A stretch of 64,000 bases of DNA from Chitinophagaceae bacterium. GTDB taxonomy: Bacteria > Bacteroidota > Bacteroidia > Chitinophagales > Chitinophagaceae. A program made the position numbers and the translations under genes. The notes beneath the pieces were generated by a model. The model was not told where the DNA came from. It did no database searches and was given only the letters and a program-made list of their open reading frames with translations. The stretch spans positions 215,730 to 279,729 of the forward strand of contig JAHBTJ010000008.1 in NCBI GenBank assembly GCA_019638595.1, read 5' to 3'. Below are positions 1 through 9,022 of this stretch, in pieces (within the stretch, counting starts at the first letter, position 1; each line of letters opens with the position of its first letter).

Positions 1-264
1 CCAGAAATTATATACAAATTCACCCCAAACTTTCGGATAAGCTATTTTATCGGTAGAATTATTGATCTCAAGACTCTTATTATATATAGCCTCATACTCT
101 TTTACCTGTTGAAGCTTTTGAAGGGTGGTTTTATTGTGAGCGTTTACAAACTCCAAAGATCTTTTACCTTCAATTTCTTCGAGCCACTGGTAAGGATCGT
201 CCTGCGCCTGCAGTGTAAAACAATACATACAAACAGTTAGTAAAGGCAAGATGTGCTTTTTCAT
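1..264 (-). CDS. Prolyl oligopeptidase (S9A family), N-terminal part, cut by window edge
   Basis: The first 88 codons of a secreted serine peptidase that runs off the left edge. Residues 1-20 form a signal peptide (MKKHILPLLTV..., cleavage near LQAQ). It is followed by DDPYQWLEEIEG and a stretch ending FVNAHNKTT, which match the start of the beta-propeller of S9A prolyl oligopeptidases (typical opening DPYRWLED). These enzymes cleave proline-containing oligopeptides; the signal peptide suggests a periplasmic location. The catalytic domain lies outside the window, so activity cannot be judged. It is transcribed divergently from the oxidoreductase at 452. The ATG at 262-264 directly precedes the signal peptide. 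Confidence 0.8.
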   Translation of the reverse strand, partial: MKKHILPLLTVCMYCFTLQAQDDPYQWLEEIEGKRSLEFVNAHNKTTLQKLQQVKEYEAIYNKSLEINNSTDKIAYPKVWGEFVYNFW

Positions 265-451
265 TTTTATTGATATTTAGTTATACAGAATACGGTTGCA
301 CATTTTTAAATTGACCCCTTGCAAGTGTTACCGAACTTACGTTATTTTTAAGATATTGAAAATACCTCAATGTGGGGCTCCTGTTCTTATTCTCCGGGAG
401 TTCGCTCTTTCATTTTTTAAAAAGGTTTACATTTATACAAAAAGGATTGCT

Positions 452-1729
452 ATGCACAGAAAGGATTTTATCAAATCGGCAGTAATGGGCGCGGCCGCTT
501 TTACTATTGTACCCCGCCATGTGCTGGGAGGAAATAATTACCTGGCGCCCAGCGACAGGATCAACCTGGGATTTATCGGTAATGGCAAAATGGGGCTGGG
601 GCTTCTTGGCTCACTTTCCAAACTCAACGAAACCATAGTAGTGGCTACTTCGGATGTTGATAAAAAAAAGCTGGACAGGTTTATTGAAAAAGCCAATGAA
701 GCCAACAGTAAAAAAGTAAACACCAATGTGGCCGGTTACGGCCATTACCGTGAGCTGCTGGAAAGAAAAGATATTGACGCGGTTGTAGTAGCCACTCCCG
801 ACCACTGGCACGCACAAATAGCAATAGACGCGGCTAAAGCAGGAAAAGATATTTATTGCGAAAAGCCACTGGCTTTAACCATTGCGGAAGGCAGGGCCAT
901 GGTGAGCGCCGTTAGAAAATATAAGCGTGTACTGCAAACCGGTAGTATGCAGCGATCATCTTACAACTTCAGGCAGGCCGCAGAACTGGTGTTGAACGGG
1001 TATATAGGAGACATTAAAGAAATAAACGTATCAGTTGGCGAACCGGTGAGAGAATGCGATTTACCGGCACTGCCTGCTCCCGATTACCTGGATTGGGATA
1101 TGTGGATCGGTCCATCGCTATACAGGGGATATAATCCAACTTTATCGCCCCCTATTGAAGACAATTCGTGGGCATGGTGGCGCGGCTATAAAGGTTTTGG
1201 CGGAGGATTGATAACCGACTGGGGCGCTCACATGTTTGATATTGTACAATGGGCTTTAGACATGGACAAATCCGGCCCGGTAAGCTTTACGCCGCCCGAC
1301 CAGCCGGGCGCACAAAGCGGGCTGTTCTACACGTATAAAAATGGTATTACCGTACATCATAAAAAATGGGGAGAAGACAATGCCATCCAGTTCATCGGTA
1401 CCGAAGGCACTATTGAAGTATCAAGGTCATTTATCCGCTCTAATCCCGCCCCTATAGCCACACTGAAAATCAAACCCACCGATAAACGGGTATATTTCAG
1501 CGACAACCATCAACAGGACTGGATAGACGCCATTAAAAAAAGATCGAAGCCTATCGCGGACGTAGAGACAGGTCATCGTACCGCTACCATATGTAATGCC
1601 GTTAACATCGCTTACGAATTGCGTCGCCCGCTTAAATGGAATCCGCATAAGGAAAAGTTCGATAATGAATTTGCCAATATGATGATATCCCGTCCGTACA
1701 GGGCGCCGTGGAATTTTATGGATTTTTAA
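452..1729 (+). CDS. Gfo/Idh/MocA family oxidoreductase with export signal
   Basis: A 425-residue NAD(P)-dependent sugar or cyclitol oxidoreductase of the Gfo/Idh/MocA family. The ATG at 452 is chosen because it begins a Tat/Sec-like leader (MHRKDFIKSAVMGAAAF). The reading frame is open further upstream but is not protein-like there. The Rossmann fold starts at INLGFIGNGKMG. The substrate lysine motif is EKPLAL, and TDWGAHMFDIVQWAL is the usual C-terminal-domain signature (H within GAHMFD). Such exported members in Bacteroidota often act on sugars released from glycans or glycoconjugates, sometimes as NAD-dependent glycosidases (GH109-like). The substrate is unknown. It stands alone between a divergent peptidase and a convergent HAD phosphatase. 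Confidence 0.88.
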   Translation: MHRKDFIKSAVMGAAAFTIVPRHVLGGNNYLAPSDRINLGFIGNGKMGLGLLGSLSKLNETIVVATSDVDKKKLDRFIEKANEANSKKVNTNVAGYGHYRELLERKDIDAVVVATPDHWHAQIAIDAAKAGKDIYCEKPLALTIAEGRAMVSAVRKYKRVLQTGSMQRSSYNFRQAAELVLNGYIGDIKEINVSVGEPVRECDLPALPAPDYLDWDMWIGPSLYRGYNPTLSPPIEDNSWAWWRGYKGFGGGLITDWGAHMFDIVQWALDMDKSGPVSFTPPDQPGAQSGLFYTYKNGITVHHKKWGEDNAIQFIGTEGTIEVSRSFIRSNPAPIATLKIKPTDKRVYFSDNHQQDWIDAIKKRSKPIADVETGHRTATICNAVNIAYELRRPLKWNPHKEKFDNEFANMMISRPYRAPWNFMDF

Positions 1730-1856
1730 TTGAGCTATACAGGAAGGTTATGTGCAGGCATTTGTTTGTGCATGACCTTTCGTATTGTATTTTGTCCATC
1801 AGTTAGTCCCGGTCATTCAGTTGCCCCGGTCAATAATTCTATCGCCACGCACGGTA

Positions 1857-2663
1857 TCAGCTCATCGTATCCAGCAATTCACCCAAAACCTTTAACACGC
1901 CGTCATCATCGTTAGACGCTGTAACAAAGCGCGCGGTTTCTTTAATTTCAGGATGCGCGTTCTCCATTGCGTAGCTGAAATATCCCTCCTTCATCATTTC
2001 AAGATCATTCAGGTAATCGCCAAAAACCATTGTTTCATTATAGTTGATATTAAACTCCTGCTGCAACACCTTTATAGCCCTTCCCTTATTAGCCAACCGG
2101 TGCGAAAGGTCGAGCCACAGCGTGCCCGACACTTTTACCTGCAATTCGTTTTCGAGATGTTTAAACCAGGTATAGCTGTTTTGTTCCGATCCCCTGAAGT
2201 CGCATATTGCAATTTTCAGGAACTGGTCATGTTCTACTTCCAGCAAATCGCTTACAACCTTTTGCCTGTCGTAATACATATTTACATGTTCCATAAAACG
2301 GGCATCGGTCTTTTCAATATAGGCTTGCTGCTTACCGCATAAAATTATATAGGTGTCAGGAATATTACGGGCTATATGAACCAGGCTGTGAACAACTTCT
2401 TTATCTAAAGCCTGCACCAGCAGATCCTTATTTTTATATACTATATAGCTTCCGTTCTCCGCAATAAATATCACATCGTTTTTAACGGCACTCAATTCAT
2501 TTTGCAGGTTATAGAACTGCCGCCCGCTGGCCGCCGCGAACAAAACACGCTTTGCTTTGAGCTTATCAAATATGTTAAAGAAAACGGGATTCAATTCTTT
2601 TTTTGAATTCAGCAGGGTACCGTCCATATCGGTCGCTATCAACTTAACATCTGCCAGGTTCAT
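1857..2663 (-). CDS. HAD-superfamily hydrolase, Cof/YidA type
   Basis: A cytosolic 268-residue phosphatase of the Cof-type HAD IIB group, which dephosphorylates sugar phosphates, flavin or nucleotide metabolites. All motifs are present: motif I DMDGTLLNSKKEL (nucleophile Asp and acid Asp) near residue 12, motif II AASGRQ near residue 45, the motif III lysine in NKGRAI near residue 196, and motif IV GDYLNDLEM near residue 220. The region between motifs II and III is the C2 cap that sets substrate choice. The length is normal. The substrate cannot be read from the sequence. It is monocistronic; its 5' side faces a long non-coding region that carries a 7-nt repeat array. Confidence 0.88.
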   Translation of the reverse strand: MNLADVKLIATDMDGTLLNSKKELNPVFFNIFDKLKAKRVLFAAASGRQFYNLQNELSAVKNDVIFIAENGSYIVYKNKDLLVQALDKEVVHSLVHIARNIPDTYIILCGKQQAYIEKTDARFMEHVNMYYDRQKVVSDLLEVEHDQFLKIAICDFRGSEQNSYTWFKHLENELQVKVSGTLWLDLSHRLANKGRAIKVLQQEFNINYNETMVFGDYLNDLEMMKEGYFSYAMENAHPEIKETARFVTASNDDDGVLKVLGELLDTMS

Positions 2664-2702
2664 GTATACTCAAATTTCCGGCGAAAGTAATTCTTTTGAA
2701 CA

Positions 2703-2841
2703 AGCTATGAGCGGTCAGCAGTCAGCTATGGGCTATCAGCGATCAGCCGTCAGCAATTTATAGTTTTTTGTTTATAGTTAAGAAACCACAAATAGTGTGC
2801 GTGCCCAAATCCGAAACTTCAAACCATAAACTATAAACAAA
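2703..2841. repeat. 7-nt periodic intergenic array A
   Basis: Twelve consecutive heptamers in perfect register run from 2703 to 2786. They begin as AGCNNTC/G variants (for example AGCTATG, AGCGGTC) and change to TATAGTT-type units. The run continues less regularly and re-forms at 2814-2841 as AAACNNN units. There is no reading frame. The 25 bp at 2771-2795 recur exactly at 43206-43230. Confidence 0.75.
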
Positions 2842-3277
2842 TTGCACCGACTATCCCGTTCCGTCCTGCTGCATGCTAAAGAAAGATGGCATGGTTACGG
2901 CTGAAGAAAAAAGCAATATATCGCTTTACCACTTTCTCCTGGATCATCCAAATCCTTTACCATAAAGCATTACACCTGTTTTAACCAGCATTCTTCCTGT
3001 AGCAGTCAGCACCGGCAAAGGTTAATGATTGTTAAGAAAAAAAGGTTGCTGAAAAATAGTAGCGGCAGCGTTAAAATAATCCCGCTATCAAACTGATACT
3101 ATAATTTTTATATAGTATTTTACCGCCTAAATCGGTTTATACGTAACAACAGGTGTTGAATAATAAGCTGATTACAGGTACAAAGGATGATAAGATTGCC
3201 ATGCCATTTCGATCATGTGGATTCTCCGGTACCGGTTTAATGTAGAAAATTGTTTTTTGTAATATTAATTTTCCACT
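2842..3277. other. Non-coding stretch upstream of the cytochrome-c lipoprotein gene
   Basis: About 430 bases between the repeat array and the next start codon. I see no convincing gene, RNA or operator. A short open stretch near 2848-2960 is too small to call. The last 60 bases are A/T-rich and probably hold the promoter for the gene at 3278, but no clear TAnnTTTG box is visible. Confidence 0.4.
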
Positions 3278-5980
3278 ATGTATCGAAACTTCCCTTCTGT
3301 AAAGTTGGTTTTAGCCCTCTTTATGCTTGGCTGTATTGCCATTTCGTGTAACAATGAAGAAAAGCAGGATGAAAAATCTGCCGGGCCTGTTGATCCAAAA
3401 GTTGAAAAGCTGAAGCTGCCCTCCGGCTTTAAAGCAGACAGGTTGTACGGACCTTCGGAAAACAAAGAAGGCTCATGGGTGTCGATGGCTTTTGACGATA
3501 AGGGCCGGCTGATCGCGTCGGACCAGTATGGTGCACTTTACAGGCTTGCACTTCCCTCCATTGGCGACACCAGCACAAAAACAAGTATTGAAAAGCTGAA
3601 TATTACTACCGACCAGGTGGTAGCTGCAGATACCAGCGGTAAAAAAGTAAGCATCGGTTATGCGCACGGCCTGTTGTATGCTTTCAATAGCCTGTATGTA
3701 ATTGTAAGCCATACCAGCGATGACCGTATGAATAAAAGCAGCGGCTTATACCGCCTGCAGGATACAGACGGAGATGACCAGTTTGATAAAGTAACCCTGC
3801 TGAAATCACTAAAGGGCGAAGGAGAGCATGGCCCGCACAGCGTAGTGCTGGCTCCCGATGGAAAATCAATATATGTAGTGGCAGGTAACCATACCGATAT
3901 ACCGGAAATGAACGCTTATCGCCTGCCTTCCAACTGGCAGCAAGACAATCTTTTTCCTTTATTTACCGACCCTAACGGTCATGCGGTTGACCGCAGGGCT
4001 CCCGGCGGGTGGATTGCCCATATTGACTCAACCGGCAGTAATTGGGAATTGGTAAGCGCAGGTTACCGTAACGAATTTGATATAGCTTTTAATGACCTGG
4101 GCGATATGTTTACCTATGATTCAGATATGGAATGGGACTTCGGTACACCCTGGTATCGCCCTACCCGTATTTGCCATGCCACAAGCGGCAGCGAATTTGG
4201 CTGGCGTACGGGTAACAGCAAATGGTCGCCCACCTATCCCGATAACCTGCCCGCTATAGCGAACGTAGGCCAGGGATCTCCTACCAACGTTGTGTATGGA
4301 GGAAAAGCTAAGTTCCCTGAAAAATACCGTAAGGCAATATTCGCTTTCGACTGGAGCTTTGGCATTATTTACGCCATACTGATAGAACCCGACGGAGCTT
4401 CTTATAAAGCAACCGGCGAAGAATTTGTATCAGGTTCTCCTTTGCCCTTAACGGATGGGGTGATAGGTCCCGATGGTGCTATGTATTTCCTTACAGGCGG
4501 GCGCAGGCTCGAGTCTGATCTGTATCGTGTGTATTATACCGGGAAGCTGGATGAAAAAGACCAGAAAACCACAGAAGAAACACCTGAAAGAAAAATACGT
4601 ATTCAGCTAGAGGCTTATCATGGTGCGCCTAAAGCGGGCGCTGTAGATTTTGCATGGCCTTATCTTAAGCACAGCGACAGGTTTATACGTTATGCAGCCA
4701 GGATAGCGGTTGAACACCAACCCGTGGCAGAATGGAAAGATAAAGTACTGGCAGAAAAAGACCCGGTTACTTTAATGCAGTCAGGATTGTCTCTTGCAAG
4801 ACAGGGAGACGCTTCACTGAAAGGACAATTGTTGCATACACTGGCAGGTATTGATTTCAGCAAGCTTTCCGAATCGCAGCAAATAGACCTTGCACGTACG
4901 TTTGAGGTAGTTATTGCCAGGATGGGCGTGCCCGACGCCGCAGGTAAAGCGGAAGTGATCAATTACCTCAATGCACAGTTCCCGGCAAAAAACAATGAAA
5001 TCAACAGGATATTAGCCAAAACACTGTTATATCTTGATGCGCCTGAAGCGGTCAATAAAACCATGGCGCTTTTGGCAAACGCTAAAGACGACAATTCATC
5101 GGGCCAGAAAACACTGATGGAATCGTCCGATCTTATTATGCGTAACCCTCAGTACGGTATGGACATCGCAAGCATGCTTTCCAGTGTTCCGCCAGCCCAG
5201 CAAACATACTATGCGGTTGCGCTCAGTAAAGCAAAAAATGGCTGGACTCCTGAGCTGCGTGAACAATACTTCAAATGGTTTTACAAAGCTTTCAGCTATA
5301 AAGGAGGTCACAGCTTCAGGGGCTTTATCAACAACGCAAGAAAAGCGGCGTTGGAAAATGTACCAAAAGCCGAGTTCGCGCTGTACAATACCATGTCCGG
5401 CGATTCTATTGTAAACCGCCCCAGCAACGCCTGGGCAGACAATGCGCCGCAGCCTAAAGGCCCCGGCAGGAACTGGAAAATGGAAGAAGCTAGTTCTATT
5501 GTTATAGACAGCCTTACACTTACTCCCAGGAACTTTGAGAACGGTAAAGCCATGTTCGCGGCATCTTTATGCATTTCCTGCCACAATATGAAGGGCGAAG
5601 GCGGCACTTCCGGCCCCGACCTTACACAACTGGGTACGCGCTTTTCTGCCAAAGACATACTGGAGGCAATTATTGATCCAAGCAAAACCATTTCCGACCA
5701 ATATGGCGCAACGGTTTTTTACCTGAAGGACGGAGGATCGGTTGTAGGCAGGATCGTAAGCCAGGATGACCAGAAATACTCTATCTCCCAAAACCCGTTC
5801 GCTCCGCAAATATTAAGAGACGTTCCCAAGAAAGATGTAACCAGGACAAGAGTCTCGGAAATTTCGCCTATGTTGCCGGGCATGGTAAACAGGTTAAATC
5901 CCGAAGAGCTGAGAGATCTTACCGCTTACCTGATATCCGGCGGTAATAAGGATCATGAAATATACAAAGGCAAAAAGTAA
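3278..5980 (+). CDS. Lipoprotein with sugar-dehydrogenase-like propeller, HEAT-like middle and C-terminal cytochrome c
   Basis: A 900-residue envelope protein. The N-terminus is a lipoprotein signal with the acylated Cys at 24 (AISCNNEE) or possibly 19. Residues about 40-430 form a beta-propeller related to PQQ-dependent sugar dehydrogenases and the membrane-bound dehydrogenases common in Planctomycetes, Verrucomicrobia and Bacteroidota. Residues about 450-720 are helical repeats. The C-terminal 170 residues are a heme domain with CISCH near 765-769 and a distal GPDLTQLG region, as in the family of c-type heme-binding domains fused to such propellers. It probably oxidises a sugar or alcohol at the membrane and passes electrons to the attached heme. 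Conserved PQQ ligands cannot be confirmed by eye. It is monocistronic, followed by a strong terminator. Confidence 0.8.
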   Translation: MYRNFPSVKLVLALFMLGCIAISCNNEEKQDEKSAGPVDPKVEKLKLPSGFKADRLYGPSENKEGSWVSMAFDDKGRLIASDQYGALYRLALPSIGDTSTKTSIEKLNITTDQVVAADTSGKKVSIGYAHGLLYAFNSLYVIVSHTSDDRMNKSSGLYRLQDTDGDDQFDKVTLLKSLKGEGEHGPHSVVLAPDGKSIYVVAGNHTDIPEMNAYRLPSNWQQDNLFPLFTDPNGHAVDRRAPGGWIAHIDSTGSNWELVSAGYRNEFDIAFNDLGDMFTYDSDMEWDFGTPWYRPTRICHATSGSEFGWRTGNSKWSPTYPDNLPAIANVGQGSPTNVVYGGKAKFPEKYRKAIFAFDWSFGIIYAILIEPDGASYKATGEEFVSGSPLPLTDGVIGPDGAMYFLTGGRRLESDLYRVYYTGKLDEKDQKTTEETPERKIRIQLEAYHGAPKAGAVDFAWPYLKHSDRFIRYAARIAVEHQPVAEWKDKVLAEKDPVTLMQSGLSLARQGDASLKGQLLHTLAGIDFSKLSESQQIDLARTFEVVIARMGVPDAAGKAEVINYLNAQFPAKNNEINRILAKTLLYLDAPEAVNKTMALLANAKDDNSSGQKTLMESSDLIMRNPQYGMDIASMLSSVPPAQQTYYAVALSKAKNGWTPELREQYFKWFYKAFSYKGGHSFRGFINNARKAALENVPKAEFALYNTMSGDSIVNRPSNAWADNAPQPKGPGRNWKMEEASSIVIDSLTLTPRNFENGKAMFAASLCISCHNMKGEGGTSGPDLTQLGTRFSAKDILEAIIDPSKTISDQYGATVFYLKDGGSVVGRIVSQDDQKYSISQNPFAPQILRDVPKKDVTRTRVSEISPMLPGMVNRLNPEELRDLTAYLISGGNKDHEIYKGKK

Positions 5981-6007
5981 GTAATAACCTGTTTAAGTAC
6001 TTCAAAA

Positions 6008-6036
6008 ACTCCACCGTTAGCTGTGGAGTTTTTTTT
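6008..6036 (+). terminator. Rho-independent terminator
   Basis: A perfect 7-bp stem (ACTCCAC at 6008-6014, GTGGAGT at 6023-6029) with an 8-nt loop and an uninterrupted T run to 6036. It lies 27 bases after the stop of the cytochrome-c lipoprotein gene. Confidence 0.88.
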
Positions 6037-6204
6037 ATGCCTTAAAGGCTAACAGGAACGTGCTTGTCGAAAAATTTACCGTTCTTACTATATATATTAT
6101 TTTTTTAAAATTTATTTTATACTTTTACCCGTTGGTGGTACAGCCCTTTATCATTGCAGGAGTAGTATTACGAACATCCACACCACAGAAAACTAATTTA
6201 TCCG

Positions 6205-7656
6205 ATGCTGTTCAACTCGATCGAATTTGCACTATTCCTGCCGATAGTATTTGCATTATATTGGTTTGCTACTAACAAATCTCTTAAGCTTCAGAACATA
6301 CTCCTTTTAATAGCCAGTTATTTCTTTTATGCCTGCTGGGACTGGAGGTTTTTATTTCTCCTCATGTTTTCTACTTTACTGGATTATTTCACCGGTTTAA
6401 AACTAGACCAGGTAACCAATCGCAGGAACAAAAAAATATGGCTCTGGATCAGTATTACCATTAACCTTGGGTTTTTGGTTTTTTTTAAATACTACAATTT
6501 CTTTATAGACTCTTTCGCGCAAATGTTCTCTGCCGCAGGGCTGCATTTCAGTCCCATTACCCTAAACATCATCCTGCCGGTTGGCATTTCGTTTTATACA
6601 TTTCACGGGCTGTCGTATGTAATTGACATATACAACGGGAAAATAAAGTCGGAAAAAAGCTTTGTTGACTATGCCGTTTTTGTAAGCTTCTTTCCTTTGC
6701 TGGTAGCGGGTCCTATTGAAAGAGCTTCTCATTTATTGCCACAGATAAAAAAGGAAAGAACGTTTGACTACGGCCGTGCCGTGGATGGGCTGCGACAGAT
6801 ATTATGGGGACTTTTCAAAAAAATAGTAATTGCAGACCAATGCGCCACCTATGCCAACCTCATATTCAATAGTCCCGAAGATTTTACCGGAAGTACCCTG
6901 ATAATAGGGGCTTTGTTTTTTACTTTCCAGATTTACGGAGACTTTTCGGGTTATTCGGATATTGCGCTGGGTACAGCCCGCCTGTTCGGGATAGAATTAC
7001 TGCGCAATTTTGCCTTCCCCTATTTTTCGCGCGATATAGCGGAGTTCTGGAGACGATGGCATATCTCCCTTTCCAGTTGGTTCAGAGACTATTTGTATAT
7101 ACCGCTGGGCGGAAGCAAGGGTGGCACATGGATGAAGGTGAGAAACATATTTATCATTTTTCTGGTAAGCGGGTTCTGGCATGGAGCTAACTGGACCTTT
7201 ATTCTTTGGGGGGCATTGAATGCCCTGTATTTTTTACCATTGCTGCTTAGCAACCGGAACAGGGTAAATCTTGAAATTGTAGCCGCCGGAAAAACATTTC
7301 CAACGTTCAGGGAAGCATTCAATATAGCCATAACCTTTACGCTTACTGTTTTTGCATGGATATTTTTCAGGGCTGAAGATATAGGGCACGCGTTCGGTTA
7401 TATATCGCGGATATTCACCGCGCCATTTTTTCCTGTAACGGTTTTTGAAGGCATTTACCAGGCATTGGGCGCCGCCGTTGTTATTGTATTTTTCATGTTA
7501 ATTGAATGGAAAGGAAGAGAACAGCAATACGCAATCGCAAAACTGGGCTTTACATGGAGCAGACCCTGGAGATGGGCATTCTATTCCTTTATTATATTCC
7601 TGATCGGTATGTTTATGGAAACCAATGAAATGCCGTTTATTTATTTCCAATTTTAA
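6205..7656 (+). CDS. MBOAT family O-acyltransferase (AlgI/PatA/DltB-like)
   Basis: A 483-residue polytopic inner-membrane protein of the MBOAT family. Such proteins move an acyl group, usually acetyl, across the membrane to a partner that acylates a polysaccharide, peptidoglycan or teichoic acid. The N-terminus MLFNSIEFALFLPIVFALYW is the classic opening of AlgI-like proteins, followed by YFFYACWDWRF. The segment EFWRRWHISLSSWFRDYLYIPLGGSKGG is the conserved MBOAT core, and SGFWHGANWTFILWG carries the presumed catalytic His. Ten or more hydrophobic segments are visible. The next gene encodes an SGNH partner 11 bases downstream, as expected for a two-gene acylation module. The acceptor glycan is unknown, since no polymer biosynthesis genes are adjacent. 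Confidence 0.93.
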   Translation: MLFNSIEFALFLPIVFALYWFATNKSLKLQNILLLIASYFFYACWDWRFLFLLMFSTLLDYFTGLKLDQVTNRRNKKIWLWISITINLGFLVFFKYYNFFIDSFAQMFSAAGLHFSPITLNIILPVGISFYTFHGLSYVIDIYNGKIKSEKSFVDYAVFVSFFPLLVAGPIERASHLLPQIKKERTFDYGRAVDGLRQILWGLFKKIVIADQCATYANLIFNSPEDFTGSTLIIGALFFTFQIYGDFSGYSDIALGTARLFGIELLRNFAFPYFSRDIAEFWRRWHISLSSWFRDYLYIPLGGSKGGTWMKVRNIFIIFLVSGFWHGANWTFILWGALNALYFLPLLLSNRNRVNLEIVAAGKTFPTFREAFNIAITFTLTVFAWIFFRAEDIGHAFGYISRIFTAPFFPVTVFEGIYQALGAAVVIVFFMLIEWKGREQQYAIAKLGFTWSRPWRWAFYSFIIFLIGMFMETNEMPFIYFQF

Positions 7657-7667
7657 AAACATAAGTG

Positions 7668-8603
7668 ATGCCTGAAGTTCGCAAGTTCATAAAATCGGTT
7701 GGTATATTCCTGCTGTTCACGACAATAATGTATTTCGCCTATCTTTTTATGTGGGCCGATTTTATGCCCAGGTTCCTGCAAAAGAATATATTTTACCGTA
7801 TCGGCTCTACGGGGTATACGTTTACCAGGCTGCAGGAAGTAAAAACAACCCAAAATGTAGATGTCCTTTTTCTTGGCTCCTCACACACTTACCGGGGCTT
7901 TGATCCACGCATATTTGCAAAGCATGGCATGAAGTCTTTTAACCTGGGATCAAGCTTTCAATGCCCCACTCAAACAGAAATTTTATTAAAAAGATACCTG
8001 CACACACTTAATCCCAAAACAATCGTTTACGAAGTTTATTATCCAACCCTGGCCAGCGATGGCATAGAATCATCCGTGGATATCATTTCAAATGATAAAA
8101 ACGATATGGAGTCTTTGAAAATGGCATGGAAGCTTAAGCACATTGGCACGGCAAATACGCTCCTATATGCCTATTGCAATGAGCTGATAGGAGCAACGGA
8201 CGGGTTTAAGGAAAAGCTGGTTAAGGAAAGCGATGCATACATACCCGGAGGCTACGTAGAAAAAAAAGCGGAAGCCCCCAAGAGCGCGGTGCTCAAGCAG
8301 TCGCCCTGGCGATACGATTTAAATCCCCTGCAGGTGCAGGCTTTCGAAAATATCATCGCCTCAATTAAAAAAAACAATATAAGACTTATATTGCTGCAGG
8401 CTCCCATTACTAAAAAGCTGTATCAGTCTTTTAATAAAAAAGAAGAGTTTGATAAAAAAATGCGCGGTTACGGCGAATACTACAATTTTAATGAAATACT
8501 CAACCTGGATGATTCGCTCCATTTTTATGACTCGGACCATTTAAGCCAGGCAGGAGTGGAGGTATTTAACAAGAAGCTCATTGAGCTGGCGTTCAAAAAA
8601 TAA
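7668..8603 (+). CDS. Membrane-anchored SGNH-type protein, partner of the MBOAT transferase
   Basis: A 311-residue protein with one N-terminal membrane helix (about residues 9-28, VGIFLLFTTIMYFAYLFMW) and a periplasmic SGNH/DltD-like domain. The nucleophile motif is FLGSSHTYRGFDP near residue 66. A C-terminal Asp-His pair occurs in YDSDHLSQAG, giving the Ser-Asp-His set of DltD, AlgJ/AlgX and PatB-type acyltransferases. It probably receives the acyl group from the MBOAT protein and transfers it to an extracytoplasmic glycan. The ATG at 7668 is preferred over a GTG just before it. The gene is translationally close to the MBOAT gene (11 bases), so one transcript is likely. No terminator is seen; a palindrome cluster follows. 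Confidence 0.82.
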   Translation: MPEVRKFIKSVGIFLLFTTIMYFAYLFMWADFMPRFLQKNIFYRIGSTGYTFTRLQEVKTTQNVDVLFLGSSHTYRGFDPRIFAKHGMKSFNLGSSFQCPTQTEILLKRYLHTLNPKTIVYEVYYPTLASDGIESSVDIISNDKNDMESLKMAWKLKHIGTANTLLYAYCNELIGATDGFKEKLVKESDAYIPGGYVEKKAEAPKSAVLKQSPWRYDLNPLQVQAFENIIASIKKNNIRLILLQAPITKKLYQSFNKKEEFDKKMRGYGEYYNFNEILNLDDSLHFYDSDHLSQAGVEVFNKKLIELAFKK

Positions 8604-8691
8604 CCGGTAGCCATTGGGGCGTATTCACTCAGGTTAAGCCAGGCGCCCATGTTCCCAACTGAACACAATAAAGACTGTTTCGTATCAGGCG

Positions 8692-8963
8692 CCGTCCGTC
8701 CCGGAGGGATGGAAGGTCTGTAGCCAGATATACAGCAAAAATGTGTATGCGTCCTGTAGGAACGCCAGGTGATCACCGGGAAATGCAAGATGAATGTATA
8801 GTTGCATGAATAAGGGATTTCGAACCTTACAGAACAGGTTGCACAATATGTACGCCGGTGCACCAGGTTCGCCCCCTTTGCTATAAGGTAGATTTTTGAA
8901 AAGGAACCATGTTTTACAACACCAGGCATCCCGATGAGATGCATTGCTGCGGCCAGCCAAACG
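8692..8963. repeat. Cluster of REP-like imperfect palindromes
   Basis: Non-coding. Palindrome 1 at 8696-8712 is a 7-bp stem with a 3-nt loop around TCCCGGAGGGA. Palindrome 2 at 8749-8765 pairs GCGT-CC with GG-ACGC. Palindrome 3 at 8926-8942 pairs GCATC with GATGC. Palindromes 1 and 3 are each followed, 5-6 bases on, by a shared tail (TGTAGCCAG at 8719-8727, TGCGGCCAG at 8948-8956), so they are diverged copies of one unit. Between them an inverted repeat (8812-8826 with 8866-8878) encloses GGTGCACC. This resembles the repeated palindromic units dispersed between genes in many bacterial genomes, in some lineages moved by REP-associated transposases; no such transposase is in the window. An open frame across it on the minus strand is not a gene. 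Confidence 0.6.
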
Positions 8964-9022
8964 GATTTACCTTCGGTGAGAAAGTGACCTCTCGCAAAAA
9001 GTGATTTAACTATGTGTATATA

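Noticed and set aside
1730-1915. A 61-codon frame immediately after the first Gfo/Idh gene
   Set aside because: It is read-through after the stop codon, overlaps the HAD gene in antisense and has an unlikely composition.
2703-2841. CRISPR-like interpretation of the repeat arrays
   Set aside because: The units are 7 bases without spacers of constant length and there are no cas genes.
8812-8878. tRNA-like shape on the minus strand, with a T-arm-like GGTTCGAAATCC and an 8814-8878 pairing of the ends
   Set aside because: The acceptor stem is broken by unpaired bases, and no proper D-arm or anticodon arm can be drawn. The inverted repeat fits the palindrome cluster better.
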